Shown piece by piece: positions 39,145 through 47,852 of a stretch of DNA of 64,000 nucleotides. Every line of letters starts with the position of its first letter. Positions within the stretch are counted from its first letter, which is position 1. The DNA is from Coemansia sp. RSA 487 (taxonomy: Eukaryota; Kickxellomycota; Kickxellomycetes; Kickxellales; Kickxellaceae), in NCBI GenBank assembly GCA_027577595.1, contig JANBRJ010000036.1, forward strand, positions 87,585 to 151,584. The letters run 5' to 3'. Both the position numbers and the translations under genes were made by a program. Below the pieces are notes generated by a model. It was given only the letters and a program-made list of their open reading frames with translations. It was not told the DNA's origin and did not search any database.

Positions 39145-39522
39145 CTACTCTGTGAAAGCTATGTCACAGCCTATCATTGCGGTAACGCTTAGCATGTTGA
39201 TTTCACATAGGCTCAACAAGTCGGTTTCACCAACAGAAATCCATCTACTGAACCTGGCAACTTGCAGAGTCAGGCCTGATGGAGCGTTGGGGATTAGAAT
39301 GGTCTGTGCCGCAGAGATCTCAATATCCCATTCCAGTTCGTGGGCAGCCTTTCTGTGTACTCCCAAATGGCATACAAGGAATGGAATGCTAAACTGGTGG
39401 TTTTCGGGAAATCCAAACCGCTCGCGATGGTTTGGTTCAATGGGAGTACATTGGCCTCTGTTATTGTTAGTCGCAAGTCGGGCAAGTACTAGGAAATCCG
39501 AACTATTTTCAATTGTAAACAT
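39145..39522 (-). CDS. Tandem-array small protein, member 3
   Basis: 125 aa, starting MFTIENSSD. It shares with member 4 an NSSD/NNSD start, TPIEPNHRERFGFPE (TIEANDWENFEFPD), an HLGVH/RLGVH motif, a W-[DG]-[DI]-I-E-I segment, TILIP and a C-terminal aromatic-rich end. Members 3 and 4 are the closest pair. Composition is near neutral, with one His-rich turn. Function is unknown. The plus-strand frame over the same bases is a shadow. Confidence 0.7.
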   Translation of the reverse strand: MFTIENSSDFLVLARLATNNNRGQCTPIEPNHRERFGFPENHQFSIPFLVCHLGVHRKAAHELEWDIEISAAQTILIPNAPSGLTLQVARFSRWISVGETDLLSLCEINMLSVTAMIGCDIAFTE

Positions 39523-39602
39523 GATGGGCTAATAAGGAAGTATTTTCAAATACAACGGGGGTAAACAAGATACTTTTGCTGTATTTCAAAAAGGCACATC
39601 TC

Positions 39603-39651
39603 TTTAAATATGTGTGCTGCGTTGGCTATCGAAGTTAATTTGATTCTTGAA
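39603..39651 (-). promoter_or_regulatory. TATA-like box plus TTCTTGAA palindrome of member 3
   Basis: TTTAAATA at 39603-39610 (TATTTAAA on the coding strand) and TTCTTGAA at 39644-39651, with the flank GATTCTTGAATGG resembling that of member 1. Order and spacing (33 bp) match the other copies. Confidence 0.55.
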
Positions 39652-40084
39652 TGGTTAAAAATAAACTAAAAACTATAAAAGGACTGATTCGTAGGGTCAG
39701 TTGCTAACTGCGCTATTCGGGTATCAAATGACTTGAAGCTGGTTGCTTCCGTTGTAATTAATAATTTAATTCGTATGCTGCCTTGCGAAACAGCAAACAG
39801 TCAGGTTTTTCCCGCCCAAGCTCTAGATAAAATTACTAGAATACACAAGTTGTTTGCCAAGTTTACATTCGCTTCTCCAAAGTAAGCTGTGTTTGCTCAT
39901 TGCTTCCGCCATGAGAAATGTAGGATAGGATAAAGAACGACATGAATTCACAAAAATTCATGAATTGAAAACAATTTCGTATCAATGAGAATAAAAGAAG
40001 CGTGCAGGCATCGTGGTCTCTTTTTTTATTTTTTAAAAAATGCCTCCTGTTGAATAAAGACAAAAATTTAAGAAATAGCTAAAT

Positions 40085-40459
40085 TTAGTCAACAAAATCT
40101 ACAGTATACTCGAATTCATCGGCCACGTCTTGAATGTCGGATTCCAGCAAACTACAACAATAGAGATCGCCACGAGACACTATTTTGCGAAACAAGGCGA
40201 CACGAAAATGCAATCCTGTCTGCGATAGGGGAATCAAAATAGTCTCGACCCTGGTGATCTCAATGTCCCCTTCCCATTCGTTGACAAACTCCAGATGCAC
40301 GCCCAAACGGTTTATCAAGATCAGTATGCCGCAAATGTATCTATCCGGAAACTCAAAGTTTTCCCAATCGTTTGCTTCGATAGTCATCCATTCACCGGGA
40401 TTGTTGTCTGTCACAAGCACAGCGAGTACCGCGAAATCCGAATTATTTCTGACCTTCAT
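40085..40459 (-). CDS. Tandem-array small protein, member 4
   Basis: 124 aa, starting MKVRNNSD. It has the shared N-terminal NNSD, the MTIEANDWENFEF segment, hydrophobic ILILINRLGVHLEF, the WEGDIEIT strand, ILIP, and an acidic C-terminus. It lies at the end of the array, next to the second LPMO gene and in the same orientation. No recognised domain. Confidence 0.7.
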   Translation of the reverse strand: MKVRNNSDFAVLAVLVTDNNPGEWMTIEANDWENFEFPDRYICGILILINRLGVHLEFVNEWEGDIEITRVETILIPLSQTGLHFRVALFRKIVSRGDLYCCSLLESDIQDVADEFEYTVDFVD

Positions 40460-40518
40460 GGTGAGTAAAAAATAATGGTTTTGGTACTTTAACCATTTGC
40501 AAAAGGTACATACGTTGT

Positions 40519-40575
40519 TATATATATTCTTTGCTTTTGCTGATTATAGAATGGATAATTTATTTTGTTCTTGAA
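40519..40575 (-). promoter_or_regulatory. TATA box plus TTCTTGAA palindrome of member 4
   Basis: TATATATAT at 40519-40527 and TTCTTGAA at 40568-40575, 40 bp apart, upstream of member 4. A TGATTATAGAATGG stretch between them recalls TGATTAT in the member 1 promoter. Confidence 0.55.
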
Positions 40576-40743
40576 TAGATATAAATAAAAAAGGAAGATG
40601 CGATAATGTTTAATTCACAAACTATCTAAATTATGTTTTTTGATACACGAATGATGATATAGTGATTAAATAAATGATTTCTCGGCGCTTGATTGTAATT
40701 TGATTGACTAGCATTTTAAGTCAGTGGCCAAGGCGCTATCAAA

Positions 40744-41976
40744 TCAATCAGTTCCCTCTTTATCTTTGCCAACATTTCCATCATCATCAACAAGCGTGGT
40801 ATTACCACCACCGTCAATAATGCTATTGTCATCGCTGCCACTACCACCATCCGTATAACCACTATTGCCATTTGCGTCATTAGCAGCATAATCAGCGTCG
40901 TCGTCATCACAGTCGACGTAATAATCATCGTTATCGTCATCGTCATTGCTACCGTCATTGGCAGCAGTTGTGCCTGTGTCCATTCCGCTTCGAGTTGTTG
41001 GAGATGTAGATGTTGAAATGGTGTCGACGCCATCTCCAGCTGTTGATGGCGTCGACACTGTTGATATGTTGATAATGCCTGATAGATCCAAAGGATCTGC
41101 ATCTGCTGCGGGATTAGCGAGCGTATCAGCTTTTCCTTGGGCCGAAGCAGACGCAGCTGTAGGGTTTGCATCAGCTTGTGAATTTATTGGCGGTACTGAA
41201 GACGTTTGGCTGTTGGTGTCTGCCTTGGTGCTATCACCACCATCGCCACCGCTGGAATTGACTAGGGCATTTCTAAAATTGTTATTGGTACTGCCACTTC
41301 CATTTGACGTGACAGTGATGTTTGCAGAGTTATTATACAGGTCAAGACCAGTGTCATAATTGCCATTGAAATCTGGAAGTGGTGGGTATTTAGAATGTCT
41401 GGCAATGACCGCCTTTGGGCCTGTATAGCCAGTTGAGCTGCTTCCCTTGATAGTGACATCAGCACAATTCATGTAGAACTCGTTGTTACCTATGGCATTT
41501 ACCCAAGTCCACGCAAACACTGCATGGTCGGTGGATGGCAAATCTGATGGCAAGCTAAAAGTATAATCGCGCACAGTGCTCTTGCCACCGTTATTTGGGT
41601 CACCAGTGTAGAAGCAGTACTTTAGTACTTGATGCAAGACAACAAAAGTGTTCCCGCCGTCGTATGATATTGACCACTGGCAGTGTCCGCCGCCATGTGT
41701 GGCGCTCCCATCGAATGTGACAGTAATGGACTGACCAGCAGTCCATGTAGCGCAGGGTGTTGGGTACGGGACGGTGTACTTGCACAGGGGCTGAAATTCA
41801 CCAAGCGGAGCAGTTAAAGTATAATCCACCTCCTGGCCAGTGGGAGTTTTCGGGCACTGCTTGCCTTTAGGCGAGTAGCGCGGGCATGGATCTACCAGTT
41901 CCATGTGTGCCTGTACAACAGACAGAAGAGTAACTATATATAGTATGAATATGTATACGAGATACATTTGTAGCAT
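40744..41976 (-). CDS. AA11-like lytic polysaccharide monooxygenase without CBM
   Basis: 410 aa. The signal peptide (1-23, ending VQA) would be cut before His24, the N-terminal copper ligand. His94 in THGGGHCQ and Tyr168 in NNEFYMNCAD complete the predicted copper site. The catalytic domain (about 24-230) parallels the enzyme at 3789-4913: both have DPCPR, ATWTAGQS, SYDGG, VFAW-[TS]-WVNAIGN and an FNGNYDTGL segment after the core. Instead of a CBM, the C-terminal 180 residues are low-complexity, Ser/Thr/Ala-rich then strongly acidic with Asp/Asn runs, ending without a hydrophobic GPI signal. A second in-frame ATG (41967) could also start it. Chitin is the likely substrate by family. Confidence 0.8.
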   Translation of the reverse strand: MLQMYLVYIFILYIVTLLSVVQAHMELVDPCPRYSPKGKQCPKTPTGQEVDYTLTAPLGEFQPLCKYTVPYPTPCATWTAGQSITVTFDGSATHGGGHCQWSISYDGGNTFVVLHQVLKYCFYTGDPNNGGKSTVRDYTFSLPSDLPSTDHAVFAWTWVNAIGNNEFYMNCADVTIKGSSSTGYTGPKAVIARHSKYPPLPDFNGNYDTGLDLYNNSANITVTSNGSGSTNNNFRNALVNSSGGDGGDSTKADTNSQTSSVPPINSQADANPTAASASAQGKADTLANPAADADPLDLSGIINISTVSTPSTAGDGVDTISTSTSPTTRSGMDTGTTAANDGSNDDDDNDDYYVDCDDDDADYAANDANGNSGYTDGGSGSDDNSIIDGGGNTTLVDDDGNVGKDKEGTD

Positions 41977-43097
41977 TAATTGTAATTAGTATAGGACAAT
42001 TTCTATGGTTAAAATAAAATAAGAAAATCGGTTTCTTTACTTTTCTCCCTATTCTTGTTTGTATAGAAAAAGCCATGGTATTCTTTTTTTTTGCTCGGAT
42101 TACGGTTTTATACAGATATTGCTTACCTATTTATCTGGAAATGGAAAACATCACATCAGTTTTTTTTTTCGCTCTATGAGATTGGCTTTCGGAATGTCAT
42201 TTGGATGGTACGGATTCTTCTTATCTAGCTTACACAAAGAGATACAAAAAGATGCTGATAAGTGGATATAGATACTTTTGATCCATGGAAACGTTCTGAA
42301 GCAGCTTTTGGATCCGAAAACACTAAGCAATTAGCATTGAAAGATAAATCTCTTATCTTTTCATCATGTGCTTTCTATTACCTATGTAGTGGTTTTCTAT
42401 TTTTCAAGAGTCAACCTTCAAGTTTATAATTCGCTAATTGTAGATTAATTATAAAAGCAGCTGATAGATGATGACAGGATAATGTTGTTGTCATCATATA
42501 AATGAGAATAATCACAGGGCTGGCCAAGTAGTTAATCGTTTTGTGCTAATAGCTGTGTCTAGCACCCAGTGAGTTATATCTTTGAAGACCAATGCAAGAA
42601 AAGCAAAGGAGTTCCGGCTAAAAGAGGCTAGCCTTTGGAAATATCAAAAAGTGAGACAGTCCCTATTTGCTAAAATTATGCAGTGGTTGTAAGGATATGT
42701 TTTTTTTACTAGTGTCACCGACAAAGGTAGAAAGTACTTTTCCAACAATAGTTATAAAATTTTAAAACTGTTTCATCACGTATGGACGCTTGTTGTTGAC
42801 TAGTAGTTTGTAATGCAATATAGTAGGAGCAGAATCATTTTTATCCAACGATTTTTAATTTGTACAAAAGTTGACATTTCTATAATAACAAAAGTGGTGA
42901 GAGGGATGTTTCCCGTTTAAAAGGAGAGGAAAACTCGCATTTGGAAGAAGGTATATATATTCAGTTTTGCACAAAAAAAGAGTTAGCAATGCAAAAGAAG
43001 CATAAAATCCGACCCTATATGTTATGAAAGAGTATAAATTGTGTGGAAACTCTCTCTAATTCTCTAATGACCGATGTTTTTAATGTAATTCATACGT
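41977..43097. other. Intergenic region with possible gene relic
   Basis: 1.1 kb with the promoter of the second LPMO at its left end. A possible P450-like relic (about 42170-42430, plus) is described in the findings. The rest is AT-rich and empty. Confidence 0.35.
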
Positions 43098-44159
43098 TTA
43101 GAACGCACGTGGCATGATAGGAGCACCCATGCGGAAAGCAGCGGTTGGCGTAATAGCAGCTGGATCTTCAATGATAGTAATAGTGATAGTGCTAAGGCTG
43201 GGGGGAGCAGCAGGCATCATTGGAGTGCTTGCTGTCACTGTGGCCGTTACAGGTGGAGGAGGAGCAATAGACGCCGGCTCCGCTGAGGTGGCGGTCACGA
43301 AGACGGTTACAATGCTTGGATTGGCAGGAGCAGGTTCAGGCGCAGCAGGCTCAGGCGCAGCAGGCTCAGGCGCAGCAGGCTCAGGCGCAGCAGGCTCAGA
43401 CGCAGCAGGCTCAGACGCAGCAGGTTCAGACGCAGCAGGCTCAGACGCAGCAGGCTCAGACGCAGCAGGCTCAGACGCAGCAGGCTCAGACGCAGCAGGT
43501 TCGGGCGCAGTAGATTCGGGCGCAGCAGATGACGACTCTTCGGGGCTAGCAGACCACGGCGACTTAGCGTTGGCAGTATGCGACTCATTGTCCGAGACGT
43601 TAACAGTTACACCAACATTGGCGGTGACGTTGGCATTGACACGGTCCTTGTCAGATTCTCCAGCGGCACTTTCGGCCTCGACTTGTCTCTTCTCGATATT
43701 GGCTGAGGAGTCGTCAGCCGCCGAGGAGTTGTCAGCCGCCGAGGAGCCACCAGCCGCCGAAGAGTCGTCAGTCGCCGAAGAGTCGTCAGCCGCCAAAGAG
43801 TCGTCAGTCGCCGAAGAGTCGTCAGCCGCCAAAGAGTCGTCAGTCGCCGAGGAGTCATCAGTCGCCGAAGAGTCGTCAGCCGGCTCGCTAGATTCTTCAC
43901 TTTCATCCGACGACTCGGGCTCTGTCGTGCTTGCCTCGGCAGCGGACTCGTCGGTTTCCTTGTTGGCTGCGGGGGCGCTGGACTCGGGAGATGCAGACTG
44001 GGAATCCGAAAGAGATTCGGTGGAAACAGAAACGGTGCTATCTACAATGGCCTCGGCAGAAATGCTGACTGAAGACTCGACAGATGTAGAAGCTGGCGAT
44101 GCATCTTGGCCGATAACGGCAATGGCGAGAAGAGCGAATATTCCGTATTTTGCAATCAT
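43098..44159 (-). CDS. Secreted Ser/Ala/Pro-rich repeat protein (wall or mucin type)
   Basis: 353 aa from the ATG at 44157-44159 (an upstream TTG only extends the frame). A signal peptide (MIAKYGIFALLAIAVIG) leads into a Ser/Glu-rich region, about nine hexapeptide units of the type ATDDSS/AADDSS, a dibasic EKR-QVE site (around base 43690) suited to Kex2 cleavage, a short Val/Asn-rich segment with several N-glycosylation sequons, then at least eleven pentapeptides PAASE or PAAPE. The C-terminal part is Thr/Val/Pro-rich (IVTVFVTAT, TATVTAS). Such composition is typical of heavily O-glycosylated wall proteins. No typical GPI signal is seen. The long open frame on the opposite strand is a by-product of the repeats. 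Confidence 0.75.
   Translation of the reverse strand: MIAKYGIFALLAIAVIGQDASPASTSVESSVSISAEAIVDSTVSVSTESLSDSQSASPESSAPAANKETDESAAEASTTEPESSDESEESSEPADDSSATDDSSATDDSLAADDSSATDDSLAADDSSATDDSSAAGGSSAADNSSAADDSSANIEKRQVEAESAAGESDKDRVNANVTANVGVTVNVSDNESHTANAKSPWSASPEESSSAAPESTAPEPAASEPAASEPAASEPAASEPAASEPAASEPAASEPAAPEPAAPEPAAPEPAAPEPAPANPSIVTVFVTATSAEPASIAPPPPVTATVTASTPMMPAAPPSLSTITITIIEDPAAITPTAAFRMGAPIMPRAF
43330..43510 (-). repeat. 15-bp minisatellite encoding PAASE/PAAPE
   Basis: About eleven or twelve near-identical 15-bp units (GCAGCAGGCTCAGAC type on the plus strand), in frame within the secreted repeat protein. Units differ mainly at the codon switching Ser and Pro. Confidence 0.85.
43700..43880 (-). 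repeat. 18-bp minisatellite encoding (A-x-DDS-x)n
   Basis: About nine to ten 18-bp units built on GAGTCGTCAGTCGCCGA-like sequence, in frame in the same gene. Alternation between ATDD and AADD units suggests higher-order duplication. Confidence 0.8.
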
Positions 44160-45470
44160 TTTTAACAAGTTTGCCGATTAACCGGTAAAAGATATTTTTT
44201 TGTTCTAGTAAAAGAAAAAGGTAGTTTGATGATATCTATTCAAGAGCAAAGCTATAGTTGGCTTAGAAAATAAAATGGCAATGGAAAGGCGACCAGAATG
44301 GCCGATTTAAATAGCCACGGTTCCCCACACGAACTATTGGATATTATAAAAAAACAAGTCAACTTCACAGCATGTCTGTTGTATTACTTTCAAATAGTTT
44401 GGTGCTCTAGAATAATTGGTAAAATTATAATTTGTTTGATATCCATCGGTATATTGACTGGTAGGAAGAGGTAGGTGGCTGTGTCTCGAATAAGAAAGCC
44501 AGAGTACTGCATATGTGGAAGCACTTTAAGTTGATCGATCTAGTTCCAGTTATGTCGCACTTGCAAACTGAATTTGTACCATGTAATTATGCGAAACTAT
44601 GTGTAGGTTCACTCACTGTAGTTTGCAATGCAAAATAAGGAACGCTTCCAGAACTAAAGCATTACACAAGAATATTGGCAATTGCCTGAAACCTCAAACT
44701 CCACTGATCATGCATGCATCCAGAGTCTAGAAAACAGACAATCTGATTTAATTGCCATAGTCGAAAATCCAATCTTATGATATTAAGGAGCGGCTGATTA
44801 TGATTAGGCGACGACAATTTTCTAATGTCCTGTGTTTACTGCTGTGCGTGTTTTGTGCGTGCATGGGGTTGACTAACTCACATAAGGAAAAGCGGTGGTG
44901 GTTGTTGCAAACGATGTTTGTTTCTTGGTTGAAAAGGAAAAAGAAGCAAAGCTAAAGAAGCCCTTTGACTGAGGGGGAGTCAAACAAACCATTGCTGCTG
45001 TTTCTGTTTTTGATTGAATTTTGGTTTCTGGTATCTTCTGTTTGACACTTTTGCAGACTTTCACGTCGTGAAAGCTTTGTCTTATGCAAATCTTCCTTTC
45101 TCCCAAATGGCGTTTCCATCTTTTGGATTCTCAGTTCGATTAAATCAGGAACTATTTATATATCTATTTATACAATTGCCTAGTGGTGTATTTTTGGGGA
45201 GGAAGGGGATATAAATAGAGCAAAAATACGAAAAATGCTCTTTTCCACCTGAGAATCTTATGATACTTTGTCCAACGTTCCGTATTAAGTGCCGAGCCAA
45301 AATTGAAAAGGTGGCTTTTTCTGAGCTTGGTTGATGGAAATGGAAAAAAGTATTTAATTGACCAGCATAAAGTCATTTTTCTCTCTGCCTTCTCTTTTTC
45401 TTCTCTTTTATTATTTCCAAATATTTACCATTATTTTTCTCCTTGGCATCTCTTTTTCACTCACCAAACA
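44160..45470. other. Intergenic divergent promoter region
   Basis: 1.3 kb between two genes for surface-type proteins transcribed away from each other. GGATATAAATAG at about 45207-45218 is a TATA-like element for the right-hand gene, about 255 bp upstream. No gene is supported. Confidence 0.4.
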
Positions 45471-46319
45471 ATGAGGCATGTTCGATGGGCCACATACCTA
45501 TTCCTAACCACAGCGTTCCTAACAACGCTATCGCATGGCGTTGGAGCTCAGGATACTACAACGCCTGCGGATGCAAACCCCACCGACAGTCCTACTAGCA
45601 AGCCATCAGACCCACCGACGTCATCGACCGAAAGTCCCACACCAACGACTTTGTCAAATCCTCCAACAACAACGACGCCTACACCAACTGATACTCCGCC
45701 TACAACGCACACAGACAGCCCCACACCCACACCCACACCAACTGATACTCCTACCGATGAAACGGTTACCTCCACATCCACAACAACTATCACGTCATTC
45801 CCCACATCAACGCCATCAACCTCGAACGAGCCATCCAGCGATTCGCACACACCAACAGCAACAGCACCAACGTCGCAAGGAGACACACAAGCAACTCAAG
45901 AATCGCATACTGGAAGGGAAGAAACGTCATCAAACGAGCCCACGCCCACAGACAGCACCACAGACTCTAGCGACAATGACAAAAGCGGAAGAAAGCTACC
46001 GTCAGGTGCTATAGCAGGCATAGTTATTGCTGCGCTAGTCATGATTGTTGGACTAGTCGCTGGGTACTTGTTCTGGCGGCGGCATAAGCAAAAGACGCAG
46101 TATGCGCAAAAGATACATTATGCGGAGTTTGTCGAATTCAATCCATCCGTTTCAAACAATAGGCTGTCGTCGCATTTACCGCCAGCCCCCTTTTATAACA
46201 CTGATGCTGGTGGCCCTGGCGCTTCGTCGTCGTCGTCAGCCGGGGTTCCTCAGCAGCACGGTTCCCGGCATGCGCATATCAATGATCCATCGCTTTTGCG
46301 TGAGCTCGATGAGGCCTAA
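45471..46319 (+). CDS. Type I surface protein, MID2/WSC-sensor-like
   Basis: 282 aa from the ATG at 45471 (upstream frame is UTR). A signal peptide (1-26, ending GVGA) is followed by about 140 residues of Thr/Pro/Ser-rich sequence (PTDTPP, PTPTPTPTD repeats), expected to be densely O-mannosylated, one membrane helix at about 180-202 (AIAGIVIAALVMIVGLVAGYLF), a strongly basic RRHKQK stop and an 80-residue cytosolic tail with polySer and a C-terminal LLRELDEA. The architecture matches fungal wall-stress sensors or mucin-like surface proteins, though no WSC cysteine domain is present. Assignment as a sensor is inference. Confidence 0.65.
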   Translation: MRHVRWATYLFLTTAFLTTLSHGVGAQDTTTPADANPTDSPTSKPSDPPTSSTESPTPTTLSNPPTTTTPTPTDTPPTTHTDSPTPTPTPTDTPTDETVTSTSTTTITSFPTSTPSTSNEPSSDSHTPTATAPTSQGDTQATQESHTGREETSSNEPTPTDSTTDSSDNDKSGRKLPSGAIAGIVIAALVMIVGLVAGYLFWRRHKQKTQYAQKIHYAEFVEFNPSVSNNRLSSHLPPAPFYNTDAGGPGASSSSSAGVPQQHGSRHAHINDPSLLRELDEA

Positions 46320-46423
46320 GTTTTTTCTTTTTGATATAAAAAGGAGCACAGGGGTGTTTCCTAAAGTGTCTCTTCATTCGACCTCTTAAAAACAATAATA
46401 AACTATGGAAATTGCTATTGCAA

Positions 46424-47347
46424 CTAGGATCTGTTACGATGCGCCTGACTAATGACTCTGGCGTTGGACCACGGGGCCCACGGCACCAGCCTGCTGGTTT
46501 TGACTTGGTACGCTTGGTACAGCGGGTACTTTGATCTGGAGATGGACTCGGTGAGCCCGACGGACACCCACAACAGCGCAACAAGAAGGGTGACGCCGCC
46601 CAAATACTCGCACGCGCCATTCCATACGCCCAGATCAACTCCTGTTGCTTGTGCACAGAACAGAGCAATGCATATCCAGAACGCTTGTTCGCAAAACACA
46701 TTTGGATGCCTGCTGTATTTCCACAGCCCCGCATGCACAAATCCTGCGCTGCATTCGACTAGCTGCTGGCGTTTACCGGTTTGGAACACATACTGCTGCT
46801 GGTCAGCCACCGCTTCACCCACAAGCAGCAGTGCCATTGATGGCACCAGCACGAGTTCTGCGACTGACCATTCCTCCAGCTCGTATGCCGTTATGTGGCG
46901 GACAGGCTTGGCCAGCATATACAGAAGCGTGACCTGGAACACCGAGATGAACAATAGGTTGAAAAGCTCCCATGCGATGGTTCCAAACTTGCTACGCACA
47001 ACAGCCCATCTATAGTCTTCTGCCCCACACGCATAGTCCCCACGACGTATGCTGTTGTACGTTAGTCGAAGCGACCACGCTAGCACAAGCGACTGAACTA
47101 TGTGTGCCTTGGGTCCTACCATATCCCAGGGCGTAAGCGCTGCCCAGTGCACTACAAGTAGTAGCGGGAACACGGGCCATAGTCGGTCAACTATCGAGTA
47201 GTTGCGTTTACCACTTGTAAGCAATCCTGCAAACGACAGAACCCAGCTACATGCGATGGTGGCCCAGAAGAACAGCCCCACTGAATCGTGCTCGTTTATG
47301 TCGAGTGGAAACGTGTGCAGTAGACACTTCATTTCACTAAAGCGCAT
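46424..47347 (-). CDS. DUF1295 / steroid 5-alpha-reductase-like membrane protein
   Basis: 307-aa multi-pass membrane protein. The C-terminal catalytic-like region has the family motif GLWKYSRHPNVFCEQAFW (compare GLWRYSRHPNYFGE), preceded by QQYVF and followed by SRSKYPLYQAYQ. The N-terminal part has NYSIVDRLWP, also typical of DUF1295 (PF06966), whose members are related to NADPH-dependent steroid and enoyl reductases and isoprenylcysteine methyltransferases. Substrate is unknown. Convergent with the MID2-like gene (104 bp between stops). Confidence 0.85.
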   Translation of the reverse strand: MRFSEMKCLLHTFPLDINEHDSVGLFFWATIACSWVLSFAGLLTSGKRNYSIVDRLWPVFPLLLVVHWAALTPWDMVGPKAHIVQSLVLAWSLRLTYNSIRRGDYACGAEDYRWAVVRSKFGTIAWELFNLLFISVFQVTLLYMLAKPVRHITAYELEEWSVAELVLVPSMALLLVGEAVADQQQYVFQTGKRQQLVECSAGFVHAGLWKYSRHPNVFCEQAFWICIALFCAQATGVDLGVWNGACEYLGGVTLLVALLWVSVGLTESISRSKYPLYQAYQVKTSRLVPWAPWSNARVISQAHRNRS

Positions 47348-47625
47348 TGAAATGAGCTATAGAGTAAACAAAAAAAGTAAAAGCAAGAAAATGTTTTTTT
47401 TTTTGCAAAAGGAAAAAGAGCAAGGAGTAGGGTTTTGGCGTGAGTACAAGGAAAAAGCTACACAAAGTGTTGTTCACGTGCCACATATTACCAAATACAA
47501 AATCCAGACTATGAAACATGCAAGGGTCCAAAAGAGGGGGGAAATGAATCGATTTTTATTTTTCTCCGGTCTCGTTCCTTCTTTTGCTTCCCAACAAGCT
47601 CACTCACTTCCATTTACTAAAAAAA

Positions 47626-47766
47626 ATGAACACTAAATACGCTATTTATTTCTTCTTTGGCCTTGTTGCATGCAAGTCAACGACGCCATCAACTCCACCG
47701 GTTATTGACCCACTGTGTCCGACCTACGATCCAAGCAACTGGGGCTGTGCCGGTGCTGGTCCTTGA
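47626..47766 (+). CDS. Tiny secreted peptide with a two-cysteine loop
   Basis: 46 aa from the ATG at 47626, in good context (AAAAAATG). Residues 1-15 (MNTKYAIYFFFGLVA) look like a signal peptide, leaving about 30 residues, Thr/Pro-rich at first and ending with a potential disulfide loop C-P-T-Y-D-P-S-N-W-G-C followed by AGAGP. There is no paralogue in the window. It may be a hormone-like or antimicrobial peptide, or the first exon of a longer gene; without expression data it stays a candidate. Confidence 0.45.
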   Translation: MNTKYAIYFFFGLVACKSTTPSTPPVIDPLCPTYDPSNWGCAGAGP

Positions 47767-47852
47767 ATAGCATTTTCTCCCATTTTGGGTTGATACTTTT
47801 AAAAATAAAAAGCGACATAGTATCCTGTTTTAATAAAAATACTAGTTTGATC

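Noticed and set aside
43330-43510. Regular repeats resembling a CRISPR array
   Set aside because: Units are directly adjacent with no spacers and are in frame within a protein; it is a coding minisatellite in a eukaryote.
43114-44181. A 355-aa open frame on the plus strand, Gly/Ala/Ser-rich
   Set aside because: It mirrors the minisatellites of the secreted protein on the other strand; repeats whose length is a multiple of three keep all frames open. It lacks a signal peptide and a sensible start.
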